Both the position numbers and the translations under genes were made by a program. From QAKW01 sp964428505 (lineage in GTDB: Bacteria; Bacillota; Clostridia; Oscillospirales; QAKW01), in contig CAYRYQ010000001.1 in NCBI GenBank assembly GCA_964428505.1, positions 61,066 through 125,065 on the forward strand: a stretch of DNA of 64,000 bases, given 5' to 3'. The notes beneath the pieces are model-generated. The model worked only from the letters and a program-made list of their open reading frames with translations, was not told where the DNA came from and made no database searches. This document shows, piece after piece, positions 1 to 9,062 of this stretch. The first letter of the stretch is position 1; each line of letters starts with the position of its first letter.

Positions 1-2303
1 ACAATACCGAGCGCCTCCATTTCATCCACAATGCGCGCCGCCCTGGCATATCCCAGTTTCAGCTTTCGCTGTAAAAAGGAGGTAGACGCCATTTTAGCCT
101 CGATGACGCATTCGCAGGCGGGCACCAGCAGCTCATCATGCCCGGATTCTTCTCCGCCTTCCGTGGCGCCGGGCTTCCCGCTCTGTGTGGCGATGGTTTC
201 AATATCCGTAATGGCTTCCTGATCGTAATCGGACCCGATCGAGTTATTCTTGATATACGAAACCACGGCCTCCACCTCGCTGTCGGCCACAAAGCAGCCC
301 TGTACCCTGAGCGGCTTGTTGGCGCCCACCGGTTTATAGAGCATATCGCCGCGGCCCAGCAGTTTTTCGGCGCCGTTTTCATCCAGAATGATCCGGGAAT
401 TAATAGAGTTGTCCACTGTAAACGCAATTCTGGAGGGAATATTGGCTTTAATCAAACCGGTCACAACGTCTGCCGATGGCCGTTGGGTCGCCACAATCAA
501 ATGGATCCCCGCGGCCCGGGCTTTCGCGCACAGACGGCAAATATAATCCTCCACTTCCTTGGAGGAAACCATCATCAGGTCTGCCAGCTCATCGATCACC
601 ACCACAATCCGGGGCATCGGCAGAAAGCCTTCGTGCGCCTTTGCATAGGCATTATAAGCATCTAAATTCCGCACCTGCGTATTTTTCATCAGGTCATAGC
701 GGCGGTCCATTTCGGTGCAGGCCCACTGCAGCGTGCCCGCCGCCTTTTTCGGATTGGTCACCACCGGAATCAAAAGATGCGGGATTCCGTTGTAAACGTC
801 CATCTCCACCGCTTTCGGATCAATTAAGATCAGCCGAAGCTCTTCCGGCGGCGCCTTATAGAGAAAGGACATCAAGATCGTGTTGATGCACACCGATTTG
901 CCGGACCCGGTGGTGCCCGCCACCAGCAGATGCGGCATTTTAGACACATCAAAGGTGATCAGATTGCCGGCAATATCTTTTCCCAGCGCTGCCGTAAGCG
1001 GGCTTTTCCCATCCTGGAAGGACGGGGAAGTGAGCACTTCGCGCAAATAGACCGTGCTGACCGTTTTGTTGGGGATTTCAATTCCAACGGCCGCTTTCCC
1101 CGGAATAGGGGCCTCAATCCGCACCTGTGTCGCAGCTAAAGTCAGCGCCAGATCGTCGGAGAGTGCTGCAATGCGGCTCACCCGCGTTCCGGCACGGGGC
1201 GCCAACTCAAACCGGGTCACATTGGGGCCCACCGATATCCCGGTCATGCTGGCCTCAATCCCGAAATCATGCAGTGTCTGGATCAGGGTTTCCTCCTTTT
1301 CCCGCAGCTCTGTTTGGGAAGCCCCCGCCCCCTTACGGCCCAGCTTTAAAAGAGAAAGCGGCGGAAAATTATAAAAATGCAGCTGTTCTCCGGTCATGGC
1401 CGGCTCTGGCGGCTTCTTTGCCGCGGGATTTTCCGGCCGCTTCTTTACCGCGACCGCGCGCTCCTCCGTTTCCTGCGCCGGATATCCTCCGATCTCTGAC
1501 GGATCGATATAACCCTCCGGGGTTACATCATCATAAACAAAAATCGGGGTGATTCCGACCGCCTGCTCCTCAAAATCATGCTCCTCCGGTTGAAGCGGTG
1601 TCACATCGATAATCGGCTCCTCCGGCACGTCTTCCGCTTCCAGATCTGAAAAGCGCCTTGCTTCGCCCTGTTTTTCCTGTCTGCGTTCCACCAGCTCCGG
1701 CTGCTCCCGCTTTTCTCTATAATGCCGAAACAACCGCCGAAACGGATAAGCCAACTGATACAAGGTGAGATCAAAAAAGAACAGCACCGCGATCAAAGTC
1801 AGGGCTGTAATCAAAATGCCAAACCCCCATTTAGACATCAGCGCAATCAGGGGGCAGGCCAAAACGCCGCCCAAAACGCCGCCCTGCAGCTGCAGCCCCT
1901 GCCGCCAGAATTGCGGCAACCCCTCCACAAAAAAGCGGGAGAAGGTATAGGGCCCCGGATACCAAAAGAAATAGCTGGTCCCGGAGACGACGGTCGCCAA
2001 AATCAACCCCATCCAGACCTTGACCATGGTGCTGTAGCGCTTGTCCCGATCCAGCGCATCAATGCCAATCCAAAGTAAAAATACTGGAAATAACAAGGAA
2101 GCAAATCCAAACAGCCCGTAAAGCAGCTGATTCACCACCAAACTTTTCAGCGGCACCCGGATCGGCGTATATAAATAGATGGCCATTAAAAGCGCCAGCG
2201 CGAAAAAAATCACCGCATCAATACTGCGGCGGGTCGCAGCCCGTTTTTCTGTCTGCGCCTGCTCTTGTTCCATCTGCAATTGTTTATTTGATTTTCTCGG
2301 CAC
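1..2303 (-). CDS. ftsK: DNA translocase FtsK/SpoIIIE (3' end outside window)
   Basis: Septum-anchored ATPase that pumps chromosomal DNA during division or sporulation. About 767 residues are visible. The N-terminus has four to five hydrophobic segments (about residues 30-180), then a charged linker, then the motor. Walker A GTTGSGKS is near residue 465 and Walker B VVVIDELADLMM near 573. The last visible residues are the start of the gamma winged helix (FLQRKLKLGYARAARIVDEM), so only a short C-terminus is missing. The start is the GTG at 2303, preceded by GGAGG at good spacing; an ATG four bases further upstream (2307) is in another frame and hits a stop after seven codons. It lies 24 bp behind the UppP-like gene, probably in the same operon. 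SpoIIIE and FtsK orthologues cannot be separated from sequence alone. Confidence 0.95.
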   Translation of the reverse strand, partial: MPRKSNKQLQMEQEQAQTEKRAATRRSIDAVIFFALALLMAIYLYTPIRVPLKSLVVNQLLYGLFGFASLLFPVFLLWIGIDALDRDKRYSTMVKVWMGLILATVVSGTSYFFWYPGPYTFSRFFVEGLPQFWRQGLQLQGGVLGGVLACPLIALMSKWGFGILITALTLIAVLFFFDLTLYQLAYPFRRLFRHYREKREQPELVERRQEKQGEARRFSDLEAEDVPEEPIIDVTPLQPEEHDFEEQAVGITPIFVYDDVTPEGYIDPSEIGGYPAQETEERAVAVKKRPENPAAKKPPEPAMTGEQLHFYNFPPLSLLKLGRKGAGASQTELREKEETLIQTLHDFGIEASMTGISVGPNVTRFELAPRAGTRVSRIAALSDDLALTLAATQVRIEAPIPGKAAVGIEIPNKTVSTVYLREVLTSPSFQDGKSPLTAALGKDIAGNLITFDVSKMPHLLVAGTTGSGKSVCINTILMSFLYKAPPEELRLILIDPKAVEMDVYNGIPHLLIPVVTNPKKAAGTLQWACTEMDRRYDLMKNTQVRNLDAYNAYAKAHEGFLPMPRIVVVIDELADLMMVSSKEVEDYICRLCAKARAAGIHLIVATQRPSADVVTGLIKANIPSRIAFTVDNSINSRIILDENGAEKLLGRGDMLYKPVGANKPLRVQGCFVADSEVEAVVSYIKNNSIGSDYDQEAITDIETIATQSGKPGATEGGEESGHDELLVPACECVIEAKMASTSFLQRKLKLGYARAARIVDEMEALGI

Positions 2304-2327
2304 GCATTATTCCTCCTTCATTTTACC

Positions 2328-3161
2328 TTAAAGCGCCGCATGCAGCGCGATAGCCAGCACACCCATTCCTGCACAATAAACAACCAGCCAGCCAATGCGG
2401 TCCCGTTTAATCAGAAAACGCAGCAACCAAAGGCCGGTGTACACCGCCGCAACCACCGCAAAAAAGGCACAAAGAACGGCCAGCCAAGGCAGCTGCATTA
2501 AAGCGGATAGCTGATTCATTTTTAAAAATCCTGCGCCGATCAGCGCAGGGACCGCCAAAACGAGAGAAAATTCCGCCGCCGCTTCGCGGGTAAACCCCAT
2601 GTTCATCGCCATACTCAGCGTGGTCCCCATGCGAGAAAGGCCCGGAAGTGTAGCAAACGCCTGAAAAAGCCCCAGCTTGATCGCATGTGTCCCCTGCATT
2701 TCCCGCAGATCCCGCTTGCCCGGAAGACTGTGATCTCCGATAAACAACAGCCCGCCCATCAAGAGAGAGGTTACCCCCAAAAACAGCAGGCTGCCGCCAA
2801 ACAAGGCGCTGTAATTCCAATAATGACGCAGCCCCGCCGCCAGAAGAAGCGGCAAGGAGGCGGGCAGCCCAAAAACCGCCATTTTCTGATATCGGTTGGC
2901 TTTCCTCCATTTGAAACTGCCCTTCATCATGCCGGCCGACATCCCCCCAACGCCTTTCAGCATCTGAAAAAAGGTCTTGCGCAAGGCAAAAAGAAGCGCA
3001 GCCGCCGCACTCCACTGCATCAGCACCACAAGCCCGCCATTTTCCGATAAAGCCGCCGGAGCCGCTTTTTGCAGCATCAACAGGGGCGCGGCTCCGCTTA
3101 CCGGCAAAATCGCTCCCCATCCATAAAACAATCCCATTAAAAAGCTATAAAAATAGGCCAT
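2328..3161 (-). CDS. UppP/BacA-like membrane protein lacking the usual catalytic residues
   Basis: The 277-residue polytopic protein has the fold signature of undecaprenyl-diphosphate phosphatase (UppP/BacA). The first family motif, normally E-G-x-T-E-F-L-P-V-S-S-x-G-H, reads Y-G-W-G-A-I-L-P-V-S-G-A-A-P here. Both conserved glutamates and the histidine are therefore replaced. The second motif is kept as PGLSRMG with its arginine, followed by R-E-A-A-A-E-F-S and L-A-V-P. About seven or eight membrane segments are visible. GGAGG lies four bases before the ATG. Its own promoter is at 3209-3237 and ftsK follows at 24 bp. Family membership is likely, but phosphatase activity is doubtful; a lipid-binding or transport role is only a guess. 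Confidence 0.75.
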   Translation of the reverse strand: MAYFYSFLMGLFYGWGAILPVSGAAPLLMLQKAAPAALSENGGLVVLMQWSAAAALLFALRKTFFQMLKGVGGMSAGMMKGSFKWRKANRYQKMAVFGLPASLPLLLAAGLRHYWNYSALFGGSLLFLGVTSLLMGGLLFIGDHSLPGKRDLREMQGTHAIKLGLFQAFATLPGLSRMGTTLSMAMNMGFTREAAAEFSLVLAVPALIGAGFLKMNQLSALMQLPWLAVLCAFFAVVAAVYTGLWLLRFLIKRDRIGWLVVYCAGMGVLAIALHAAL

Positions 3162-3208
3162 AGTACCTCCATTTTTTCTGTCAGAGCGCAGTGATCCATA
3201 ATAAATTT

Positions 3209-3237
3209 ATTATATCATCTCTATATTTTTATTGCAA
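3209..3237 (-). promoter_or_regulatory. Sigma-A promoter for uppP-like/ftsK
   Basis: On the minus strand TTGCAA (3237-3232) is followed after 17 bp by TATAAT (3214-3209), about 48 bp before the uppP-like start codon. It stands back to back with the rny promoter. Confidence 0.7.
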
Positions 3238-3251
3238 CAACGATTTTTTAC

Positions 3252-3280
3252 TTGACATGTTGCCATAAATCCCCTATAAT
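3252..3280 (+). promoter_or_regulatory. Consensus sigma-A promoter for rny
   Basis: TTGACA (3252-3257), a 17-bp spacer and TATAAT (3275-3280) form a perfect consensus promoter. The predicted start near 3287 leaves a leader of about 120 nt before rny. Confidence 0.85.
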
Positions 3281-3301
3281 TTTCATTGGTGTATTAGTAT
3301 T

Positions 3302-3376
3302 TTTCTACAAATGTCAGCATGCGTTTCTTTGTAGAAAGGATCTGATATCTGCCGGGCGTGGTAAGACGCCCTTTTT
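3302..3376 (+). promoter_or_regulatory. Structured rny leader with terminator-like hairpin
   Basis: A 10-bp perfect stem (TTTCTACAAA at 3302-3311 with TTTGTAGAAA at 3328-3337) is followed by a second hairpin (GGGCGT 3354-3359 with ACGCCC 3366-3371) and five T residues. The second hairpin looks like an intrinsic terminator inside the 5' UTR, 30 bases before the start codon. Attenuation or RNA-stability control of rny is inferred; no known riboswitch was recognised. Confidence 0.5.
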
Positions 3377-3405
3377 AAAAAAAATCATAACAGGAGGCGA
3401 ATGAA

Positions 3406-4959
3406 GTGACGCAATTGCAAATCATTCTCACCGTTGTGATTGTTGCTGTTATTGTAGGCTTTGCCATGTTTATCGCAGGCTTTTTATATCGCAAAAAGGT
3501 CAGTGAAAAGCAAATCGGTTCCGCCAAGGACGAGGCGAAGCGTATCATCAACGATGCGATTAAAACTGCTGAGACAAAAAAGAAGGAAGCCCTTTTGGAA
3601 GCCAAAGAAGAGCTGCTGAAGGAGCGAACGGATCAGGAAAAGGAGTTAAAAGAGCGTCGAATTGAGGTAACACGACAAGAAAAACGGTTGCAACAGCGAG
3701 AAGAAGTTCTCGACAAGAAGTATGACAATATCGACCGCAAGGAGGAGCTGCTGGCCGAAAAGCAACAGAAGGTTGAGCAGCTGCAGGAAGAAGCCGAAAA
3801 CGTAAAAAAATCGCAGATTGCTGTTTTGGAACGTATTTCAGGCTATACTTCAGAGGCGGCCAAGGCCGAACTGCTGCACATGATGGATTCGGAGCTGGAG
3901 CATGAATATGCCCAACGAATCAGTGCGCAGGAACTGCATTTTAAAGAAGAAGTCGATGAGCGGGCCAAACAAATGCTCTCTCTGGCTATTCAGAAATGTG
4001 CGGCAGACCACGTGGTGGAATCCACCGTTTCCGTTGTTCCGCTGCCCAGCGATGAAATGAAGGGCCGGATCATCGGCCGGGAAGGCCGCAACATCCGGGC
4101 ATTGGAAACCATCACCGGCGTGGATCTGATCATCGACGATACGCCGGAAGCGATCACCCTTTCCAGCTTTGATCCGATCCGCCGTGAGGTGGCGCGGCAG
4201 ACGCTGGAAAAGCTGATCTCTGATGGGCGGATCCATCCAGCCCGCATCGAAGAAACCGTTGAAAAGGTCCGGCGCGATCTGGAGGTCGCCATGAAGAAGG
4301 AGGGCGAGCGGGCCACCTTTGAAACCGGCGTTCACGGGCTGCATCCCGATTTGATCAAATTGCTCGGTCGGCAGAAATACCGGACCAGTTACGGCCAAAA
4401 TGTGCTCAATCATTCGATTGAAGTTTCACAGCTCAGCGGCCTGATCGCCGCGGAAGTCGGCGCGGACATCACCCTTGCCAAACGGGCGGGTTTGCTCCAC
4501 GATATCGGCAAGAGCGTGGACTTTGAGATGGAAGGCTCTCATATCCAGATCGGGGTCGACATTGCCAAAAAATACAAAGAAAACGAAACCGTGGTGCACG
4601 CAATCGCTGCGCATCACGGCGATGTGGAAACGGTTTCCATCTATGATGCGATCGTGCAGGCGGCGGATGCCATTTCTGCCGCACGCCCCGGCGCAAGACG
4701 CGAAAATCTTGAAAATTATATCAAGCGGCTGGAGAAACTGGAGGAGATCGCCAATTCCTTCCCGGGGGTGGAAAAAACCTTTGCCATTCAGGCCGGCCGG
4801 GAAATTCGGATCATGGTGAATCCCGAAAAGATTTCCGATGATAAGCTGGCGGTTCTTTCCCACGATATTGTGAAAAAGATTGAATCCGAGCTGGAATATC
4901 CGGGGCAGATCAAGGTGCACTTGATTCGGGAAAGCCGTGCCATCGATTACGCAAAATAA
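3406..4959 (+). CDS. rny: Ribonuclease Y
   Basis: Membrane-anchored endoribonuclease that initiates mRNA decay in Firmicutes; 517 residues is the normal length. An N-terminal membrane segment (about 4-26) leads into a long Lys/Glu-rich coiled coil (about 30-200). The KH domain carries GRIIGREGRNIRALE near residue 220 and the HD domain LLHDIGK near 363-369. The GTG start at 3406 follows GGAGG; the ATG at 3401 is closed by a stop two codons later. It is the only rightward gene in the left flank of the origin and is transcribed from its own promoter through a folded leader. Confidence 0.97.
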   Translation: MTQLQIILTVVIVAVIVGFAMFIAGFLYRKKVSEKQIGSAKDEAKRIINDAIKTAETKKKEALLEAKEELLKERTDQEKELKERRIEVTRQEKRLQQREEVLDKKYDNIDRKEELLAEKQQKVEQLQEEAENVKKSQIAVLERISGYTSEAAKAELLHMMDSELEHEYAQRISAQELHFKEEVDERAKQMLSLAIQKCAADHVVESTVSVVPLPSDEMKGRIIGREGRNIRALETITGVDLIIDDTPEAITLSSFDPIRREVARQTLEKLISDGRIHPARIEETVEKVRRDLEVAMKKEGERATFETGVHGLHPDLIKLLGRQKYRTSYGQNVLNHSIEVSQLSGLIAAEVGADITLAKRAGLLHDIGKSVDFEMEGSHIQIGVDIAKKYKENETVVHAIAAHHGDVETVSIYDAIVQAADAISAARPGARRENLENYIKRLEKLEEIANSFPGVEKTFAIQAGREIRIMVNPEKISDDKLAVLSHDIVKKIESELEYPGQIKVHLIRESRAIDYAK

Positions 4960-4980
4960 AGATTAGCTCTGTTCTTAAAT

Positions 4981-5020
4981 ATAAAAACGAGGCTGTTGCG
5001 GAAAACAGCCTCGTTTTTAT
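4981..5020. terminator. Bidirectional terminator between rny and rsmG
   Basis: A 17-bp perfect inverted repeat (4981-4997 with 5004-5020, six-base loop) ends in T-runs on both strands, so it can serve the convergent genes rny and rsmG. Confidence 0.9.
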
Positions 5021-5044
5021 ATTTCCCATTTTTATTTAAGCGCT

Positions 5045-5764
5045 TTAAAGCGGTTTTTCTTTGATCCACTTTTGCGCGCGGGGATAAGCATCCGGCGTAG
5101 GCCGCGTTTTTCGAATCACAATCAGTGCCCGCCGGTCTTCTTCCCCAGGCAAGGCATAGTGATAAACCCGCTCCACTTTTCCGCCCAACAGGGAAAGCGC
5201 CTCAACGGCCTTGGACTGCTCTTCCGCGGCGGCGGCCCCTTTATACGCCACAAAAATTCCGCCCGGCTTCACCAGAGGCAAACAATATTCACAAAGCTTT
5301 GGCAGCTCCGCCACCGCCCTGGAAACAGCACCGTCAAACTGCTCTCTTAAGGAGGGCTCACGCCCGGCGTCTTCTGCCCGCAGATGCAGGGTTCGGATCC
5401 CCGTCAGATCCAGCGCGGCAATGACCTCATCCAAAAATCGCAGCCGCTTCTGCAGGGAATCCAGCAGCACAAATTGCAGCTGCGGTGCCGCCAGCTTCAG
5501 CGGAACCGAGGGAAACCCCGCGCCGCAGCCCACATCCACCAGCCGCGCGTCAGCCGAAAAAACACCCCGGAACAGCGGGTAAAGGCTATCCCAATAATGC
5601 TTCTTTTCCATTTCCGCGGGATCGGTGATGGCCGTCAGATTCATCACCTTATTTTTTTCCAGAAGCAGTGCCTCAAAGCGCTGCAGACGCTCGGAAAATC
5701 GGGCGTCCGGGGTCAGCCCCTCCACTGCCATCAGGCGCAGCAGTTCACTCATGTGTTGATCCAT
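5045..5764 (-). CDS. rsmG: 16S rRNA m7G527 methyltransferase RsmG (GidB)
   Basis: SAM-dependent methyltransferase that modifies G527 of 16S rRNA. The family motifs are visible: NLTAITDPAEMEKKHYWDSL, the SAM-binding LVDVGCGAGFPSVPLK, and AVSRAVAELPKLCEY. The start is taken as the ATG at 5764 (MDQHMSELL), because GGAGG lies seven bases upstream; an upstream in-frame start at 5791 lacks this. It overlaps the mnmG 3' end by 20 bp, so the two are translationally linked. It is the last gene of the rpmH-to-rsmG origin-side cluster. Confidence 0.95.
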   Translation of the reverse strand: MDQHMSELLRLMAVEGLTPDARFSERLQRFEALLLEKNKVMNLTAITDPAEMEKKHYWDSLYPLFRGVFSADARLVDVGCGAGFPSVPLKLAAPQLQFVLLDSLQKRLRFLDEVIAALDLTGIRTLHLRAEDAGREPSLREQFDGAVSRAVAELPKLCEYCLPLVKPGGIFVAYKGAAAAEEQSKAVEALSLLGGKVERVYHYALPGEEDRRALIVIRKTRPTPDAYPRAQKWIKEKPL

Positions 5765-7637
5765 GTTCCCGCCTCCTTTGCTCGAGGGCAATCATCAGCA
5801 CGCTGATGTCTGCCGGGCTCACGCCGCTGATCCGGCTGGCTTGGCCCAGACTGACCGGGCGCACGACACTAAGCTTCTGGCGCGCCTCCAGCCGCAGGCC
5901 GGCAATTGCCTGATAATCCAGATCCGGCGGCAGACGATGCTGCTCCAGCTTTTGAAATTCCTTCACCTTTGCCAGCTGCTTTTCAATATAGCCCTCGTAT
6001 TTGATGGTAATTTCGGCCTGCCGACCTTCCGCGCCGGTCAGTGCCGGACGATCCGAATCCACCGGCGCCAACGAAAAATAGGAAACCTGCGGCCGCGCGA
6101 TCAGCTCTGCCAGAGAAGCGCCGCCCGTCAGCGGGGCGGTGCCGCAATCCTCCAGAATACGGCGCAGGGCCCCGTCGGTATGCGAAAGATGGGTATGCCG
6201 CAGGCGGTGAATTTCCTCTTCAATATGCGCTTTTTTCGTTAAAAACTTCTGATAGCGCTCTTCTGATAACAACCCCAGCCGGTATCCCAGCGGCGTCAGG
6301 CGCAGATCAGCGTTATCCTGCCGCAGCAGCAGCCGGTATTCGCTGCGGCTGGTCATCATCCGGTAGGGCTCCGGCGTGCCCTTTGTGACCAGATCATCAA
6401 TCAGCGTGCCAATATAGGAGGACGCCCGGTCCAGAATAAACGGCGGCCGCTCCAGCACCTTCAGGGCCGCGTTGATGCCTGCCAAGAGCCCCTGCGCCGC
6501 CGCTTCCTCATATCCGGACGAACCGTTGAATTGCCCTGCGCCATACAGGCCGGATAGCGCCTTAAACTCCAGCGAGGGAAATAATGCCTGCGGATCCACG
6601 CAGTCGTATTGAATGGCATAGGCCACCCGCATGATCTGCGCTTGCTCCAAACCCGGAATGGTGTGAATCAGTGCCCGCTGCACATATTCCGGCAGGGAAG
6701 AGGAAAGCCCCTGCAGATACATTTCTTCGGTATCCAGTCCGCAGGGTTCCACGAACAGCTGATGCGTGTTTTTTTCTTTAAAGCGCATGATTTTATCTTC
6801 AATGCTGGGGCAATAGCGTGGGCCGATCCCATGGATCTGCCCGCTGTAGATCGGGGAAAGATGAATGTTCTCCCGAATGATCCGGTGCGTTTCTTCGTTG
6901 GTCCCGGTCAGATAGCAAACCACCTGATTTTTGCCCGGCTGCTCCGTGGTGAACGAAAAAGGAATAATTTCCTCATCGCCTTCCTGTACCTCCATTTTGG
7001 AAAAATCCAGGGAACGCCGGTTGACCCGCGCCGGCGTACCGGTTTTAAACCGACGCAGAGGCACCCCCAGCTGCTGCAAGCAGTCGCTCAGCCGGTTGGC
7101 GGGAAACATCCCGTCCGGCCCGCCGGGGTACTGGTTCTCCCCCACGATAATCTCGCCCTTCAAATAGGTTCCGGTGGCTAAGATCACCGCTTTCGCGCGG
7201 TAAAACGCCCCCAGATGGGTCACCACCCCCGTCACGGCGCCATTCTCGGCTGTCAGCTCCACAATTTCCGCCTGAATCAGCGAAAGCCCCTGCTGCTGTT
7301 CCAGCGCACGCTTCATATACCGGCTGTAATCCTTCCGGTCCGACTGCACGCGCAGCGAATGAACGGCGGGGCCCTTCCCTAAGTTCAGCATCCGGCTTTG
7401 CAAAAAGGTAGCGTCTGCTGCTTTCCCCATTTCACCGCCCAAAGCATCGATCTCACAGACCAGATGCCCCTTTGCGGTTCCGCCGATCGACGGATTACAG
7501 GGCATATTTCCCACGGCGTCCAGACAGATGGTAAAAACCCCCACACTGCAGCCAAGACGCGCCGCGCTCAGGCCCGCTTCAATCCCCGCGTGCCCGGCGC
7601 CGATAACCACCACATCAAAAGTATCCACGTAATACAT
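5745..7637 (-). CDS. mnmG: tRNA U34 carboxymethylaminomethyl enzyme MnmG (GidA)
   Basis: FAD-dependent subunit of the MnmEG complex, which installs cmnm5 at the wobble uridine of certain tRNAs. The 630-residue length is normal. The N-terminus shows the Rossmann motif VVIGAGHAGIEAGLSAARLG, then CNPSIGGTAKGHLVCEIDAL. The C-terminus holds the helical MnmE-binding region (ISGVSPADISVLMIALEQ). mnmE is immediately upstream (9-bp gap) and rsmG overlaps downstream, as in most Firmicutes. Confidence 0.97.
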   Translation of the reverse strand: MYYVDTFDVVVIGAGHAGIEAGLSAARLGCSVGVFTICLDAVGNMPCNPSIGGTAKGHLVCEIDALGGEMGKAADATFLQSRMLNLGKGPAVHSLRVQSDRKDYSRYMKRALEQQQGLSLIQAEIVELTAENGAVTGVVTHLGAFYRAKAVILATGTYLKGEIIVGENQYPGGPDGMFPANRLSDCLQQLGVPLRRFKTGTPARVNRRSLDFSKMEVQEGDEEIIPFSFTTEQPGKNQVVCYLTGTNEETHRIIRENIHLSPIYSGQIHGIGPRYCPSIEDKIMRFKEKNTHQLFVEPCGLDTEEMYLQGLSSSLPEYVQRALIHTIPGLEQAQIMRVAYAIQYDCVDPQALFPSLEFKALSGLYGAGQFNGSSGYEEAAAQGLLAGINAALKVLERPPFILDRASSYIGTLIDDLVTKGTPEPYRMMTSRSEYRLLLRQDNADLRLTPLGYRLGLLSEERYQKFLTKKAHIEEEIHRLRHTHLSHTDGALRRILEDCGTAPLTGGASLAELIARPQVSYFSLAPVDSDRPALTGAEGRQAEITIKYEGYIEKQLAKVKEFQKLEQHRLPPDLDYQAIAGLRLEARQKLSVVRPVSLGQASRISGVSPADISVLMIALEQRRREHGSTHE

Positions 7638-7646
7638 GCTAATCCT

Positions 7647-9002
7647 CTATTTCCCCACACAAAACCGGGAAAAAATCCGGTCAATCATCTGCTCTGTTAC
7701 GGTTTGCCCCGTAACCTCCCCCAAAGCGGCTGCAGCCTCTGTAATATCAATCGACACCAAGTCCGGCGTAAAGCCCTGCTTCAGCCCATCCATGGCCTGC
7801 GTCAATGCACGGTGCGCTTCCTGCAACCGCTCTGCCTGCTTCGCACCGGTCAGCACTCCGTCGGTCACCGTATCTCCCACGGAAAAACAGGTCCGCACCC
7901 ATTGGTCCAGCGCTTCACAGCCCGCGCCATTCTGCGCGGAGATTGTTACAACATGTTTAAAATGCTCTTTAATATACGAATCGTTGATTTTTTGAGGTAA
8001 ATCCGCCTTATTGATCACCGCCAAATTGACTTGCCCTCCATACTGTGCGGCAATGTATCGATCATCCTCTTCCAGAGGGCGGGAGCCATCGAACAGAGCA
8101 AAGACCACCTGTGCCGCCAGAGCCTTCTCCCGGGCGAGGGAAATGCCCTGCATCTCGATCGGATCCTCTGTCGCATGAATCCCCGCCGTATCCGCCAAAT
8201 GACATTTTAAGCCGCCCAGCTGACATCCTTCGGTTACCAGATCCCGGGTCGTTCCAGGCAGGGGGGAAACAATACTGCGCCGGTAACCCAACAGCTGATT
8301 CAGCAAGGTGCTTTTCCCCACATTCGGCGCGCCGACAATGGCAATCTGCAGCCCTTCCCGGATCAGCTGCCCTTTACGGCTGTCGGCGAGCAATCTTTCC
8401 AGCTGTTGGCCCGCCTCCATAAGAAGCTGCAGCGTATCTTCCTCCGGCGCCTCAACCTCTTCCGGAAAATCCACATAGGCCAGCAGCGCGGTGTTTAAAT
8501 CCACCAGCCGTTCATAAAGAGCCTGTATTTCCGCCGAAAGATGCCCATTCAGCTGGGAGAGCGCATTTTTCTGCTCCGCCCTGGAAGAAGCCTCAATCAG
8601 GTCGATCACCGCCTGTGCCCGCACCAGATCCATCTTTCCGTTTAAAAAAGCCCGCTTGGAAAATTCGCCTGGCTCCGCAAGCGATGCGCCTTTTTGAATC
8701 AGCAGCTTTAAAACACTGTCCAGAACAAACAGTCCGCCGTGGCAGCATAGCTCCACCACATCCTCTCCGGTATAGGAACGGGGGCCTTGATAAAAGGTGG
8801 CCACCACCTCGTCAAACACCTCGCCGTCGGCTTCCACACGACAATAAGTGGCATGATGGGACGCCGGAAGCGGCAGCGGCGTTCCGTCTCTTCTTTTCAG
8901 CACAGACAATGCCAGCGAAAACGCGCTGCTGCCGCTGAGGCGAATAATCCCTAAAGCGGCGGTGGCCGGCGCCGTGGCGATCGCACAAATGGTTCGGGAC
9001 AT
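7647..9002 (-). CDS. mnmE: tRNA modification GTPase MnmE (TrmE)
   Basis: GTPase partner of MnmG, 451 residues. It has the N-terminal formyl-THF-binding domain (TICAIATAPATAALGIIRLSG; PRSYTGEDVVELCCHGG). The inserted G domain has G1 GAPNVGKST near 224-232, the switch PGTTRD, DTAG and NKAD. The C-terminal signature CVGK is intact. AGGAGG precedes the ATG at a slightly long spacing. A GC-rich imperfect hairpin separates it from jag, so it may also be read separately. Confidence 0.97.
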   Translation of the reverse strand: MSRTICAIATAPATAALGIIRLSGSSAFSLALSVLKRRDGTPLPLPASHHATYCRVEADGEVFDEVVATFYQGPRSYTGEDVVELCCHGGLFVLDSVLKLLIQKGASLAEPGEFSKRAFLNGKMDLVRAQAVIDLIEASSRAEQKNALSQLNGHLSAEIQALYERLVDLNTALLAYVDFPEEVEAPEEDTLQLLMEAGQQLERLLADSRKGQLIREGLQIAIVGAPNVGKSTLLNQLLGYRRSIVSPLPGTTRDLVTEGCQLGGLKCHLADTAGIHATEDPIEMQGISLAREKALAAQVVFALFDGSRPLEEDDRYIAAQYGGQVNLAVINKADLPQKINDSYIKEHFKHVVTISAQNGAGCEALDQWVRTCFSVGDTVTDGVLTGAKQAERLQEAHRALTQAMDGLKQGFTPDLVSIDITEAAAALGEVTGQTVTEQMIDRIFSRFCVGK

Positions 9003-9027
9003 GGCTTTTCAGAACCTCCTCAACAAA

Positions 9028-9062
9028 AAGGGCCGGGGCCAAAAAGGCGCCCGACCCGCTTT
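9028..9062 (-). terminator. Imperfect hairpin between jag and mnmE
   Basis: Right after the jag stop the minus strand has a GC-rich imperfect stem (GGGTCGGGCGCC against GGCCCCGGCCC) around a T loop, followed by a T5 run. It could act as a leaky terminator. Confidence 0.5.

Noticed and set aside
3850..4413. Long minus-strand frame inside rny
   Set aside because: Shadow of the rny reading frame; no ribosome-binding site or recognisable domain.
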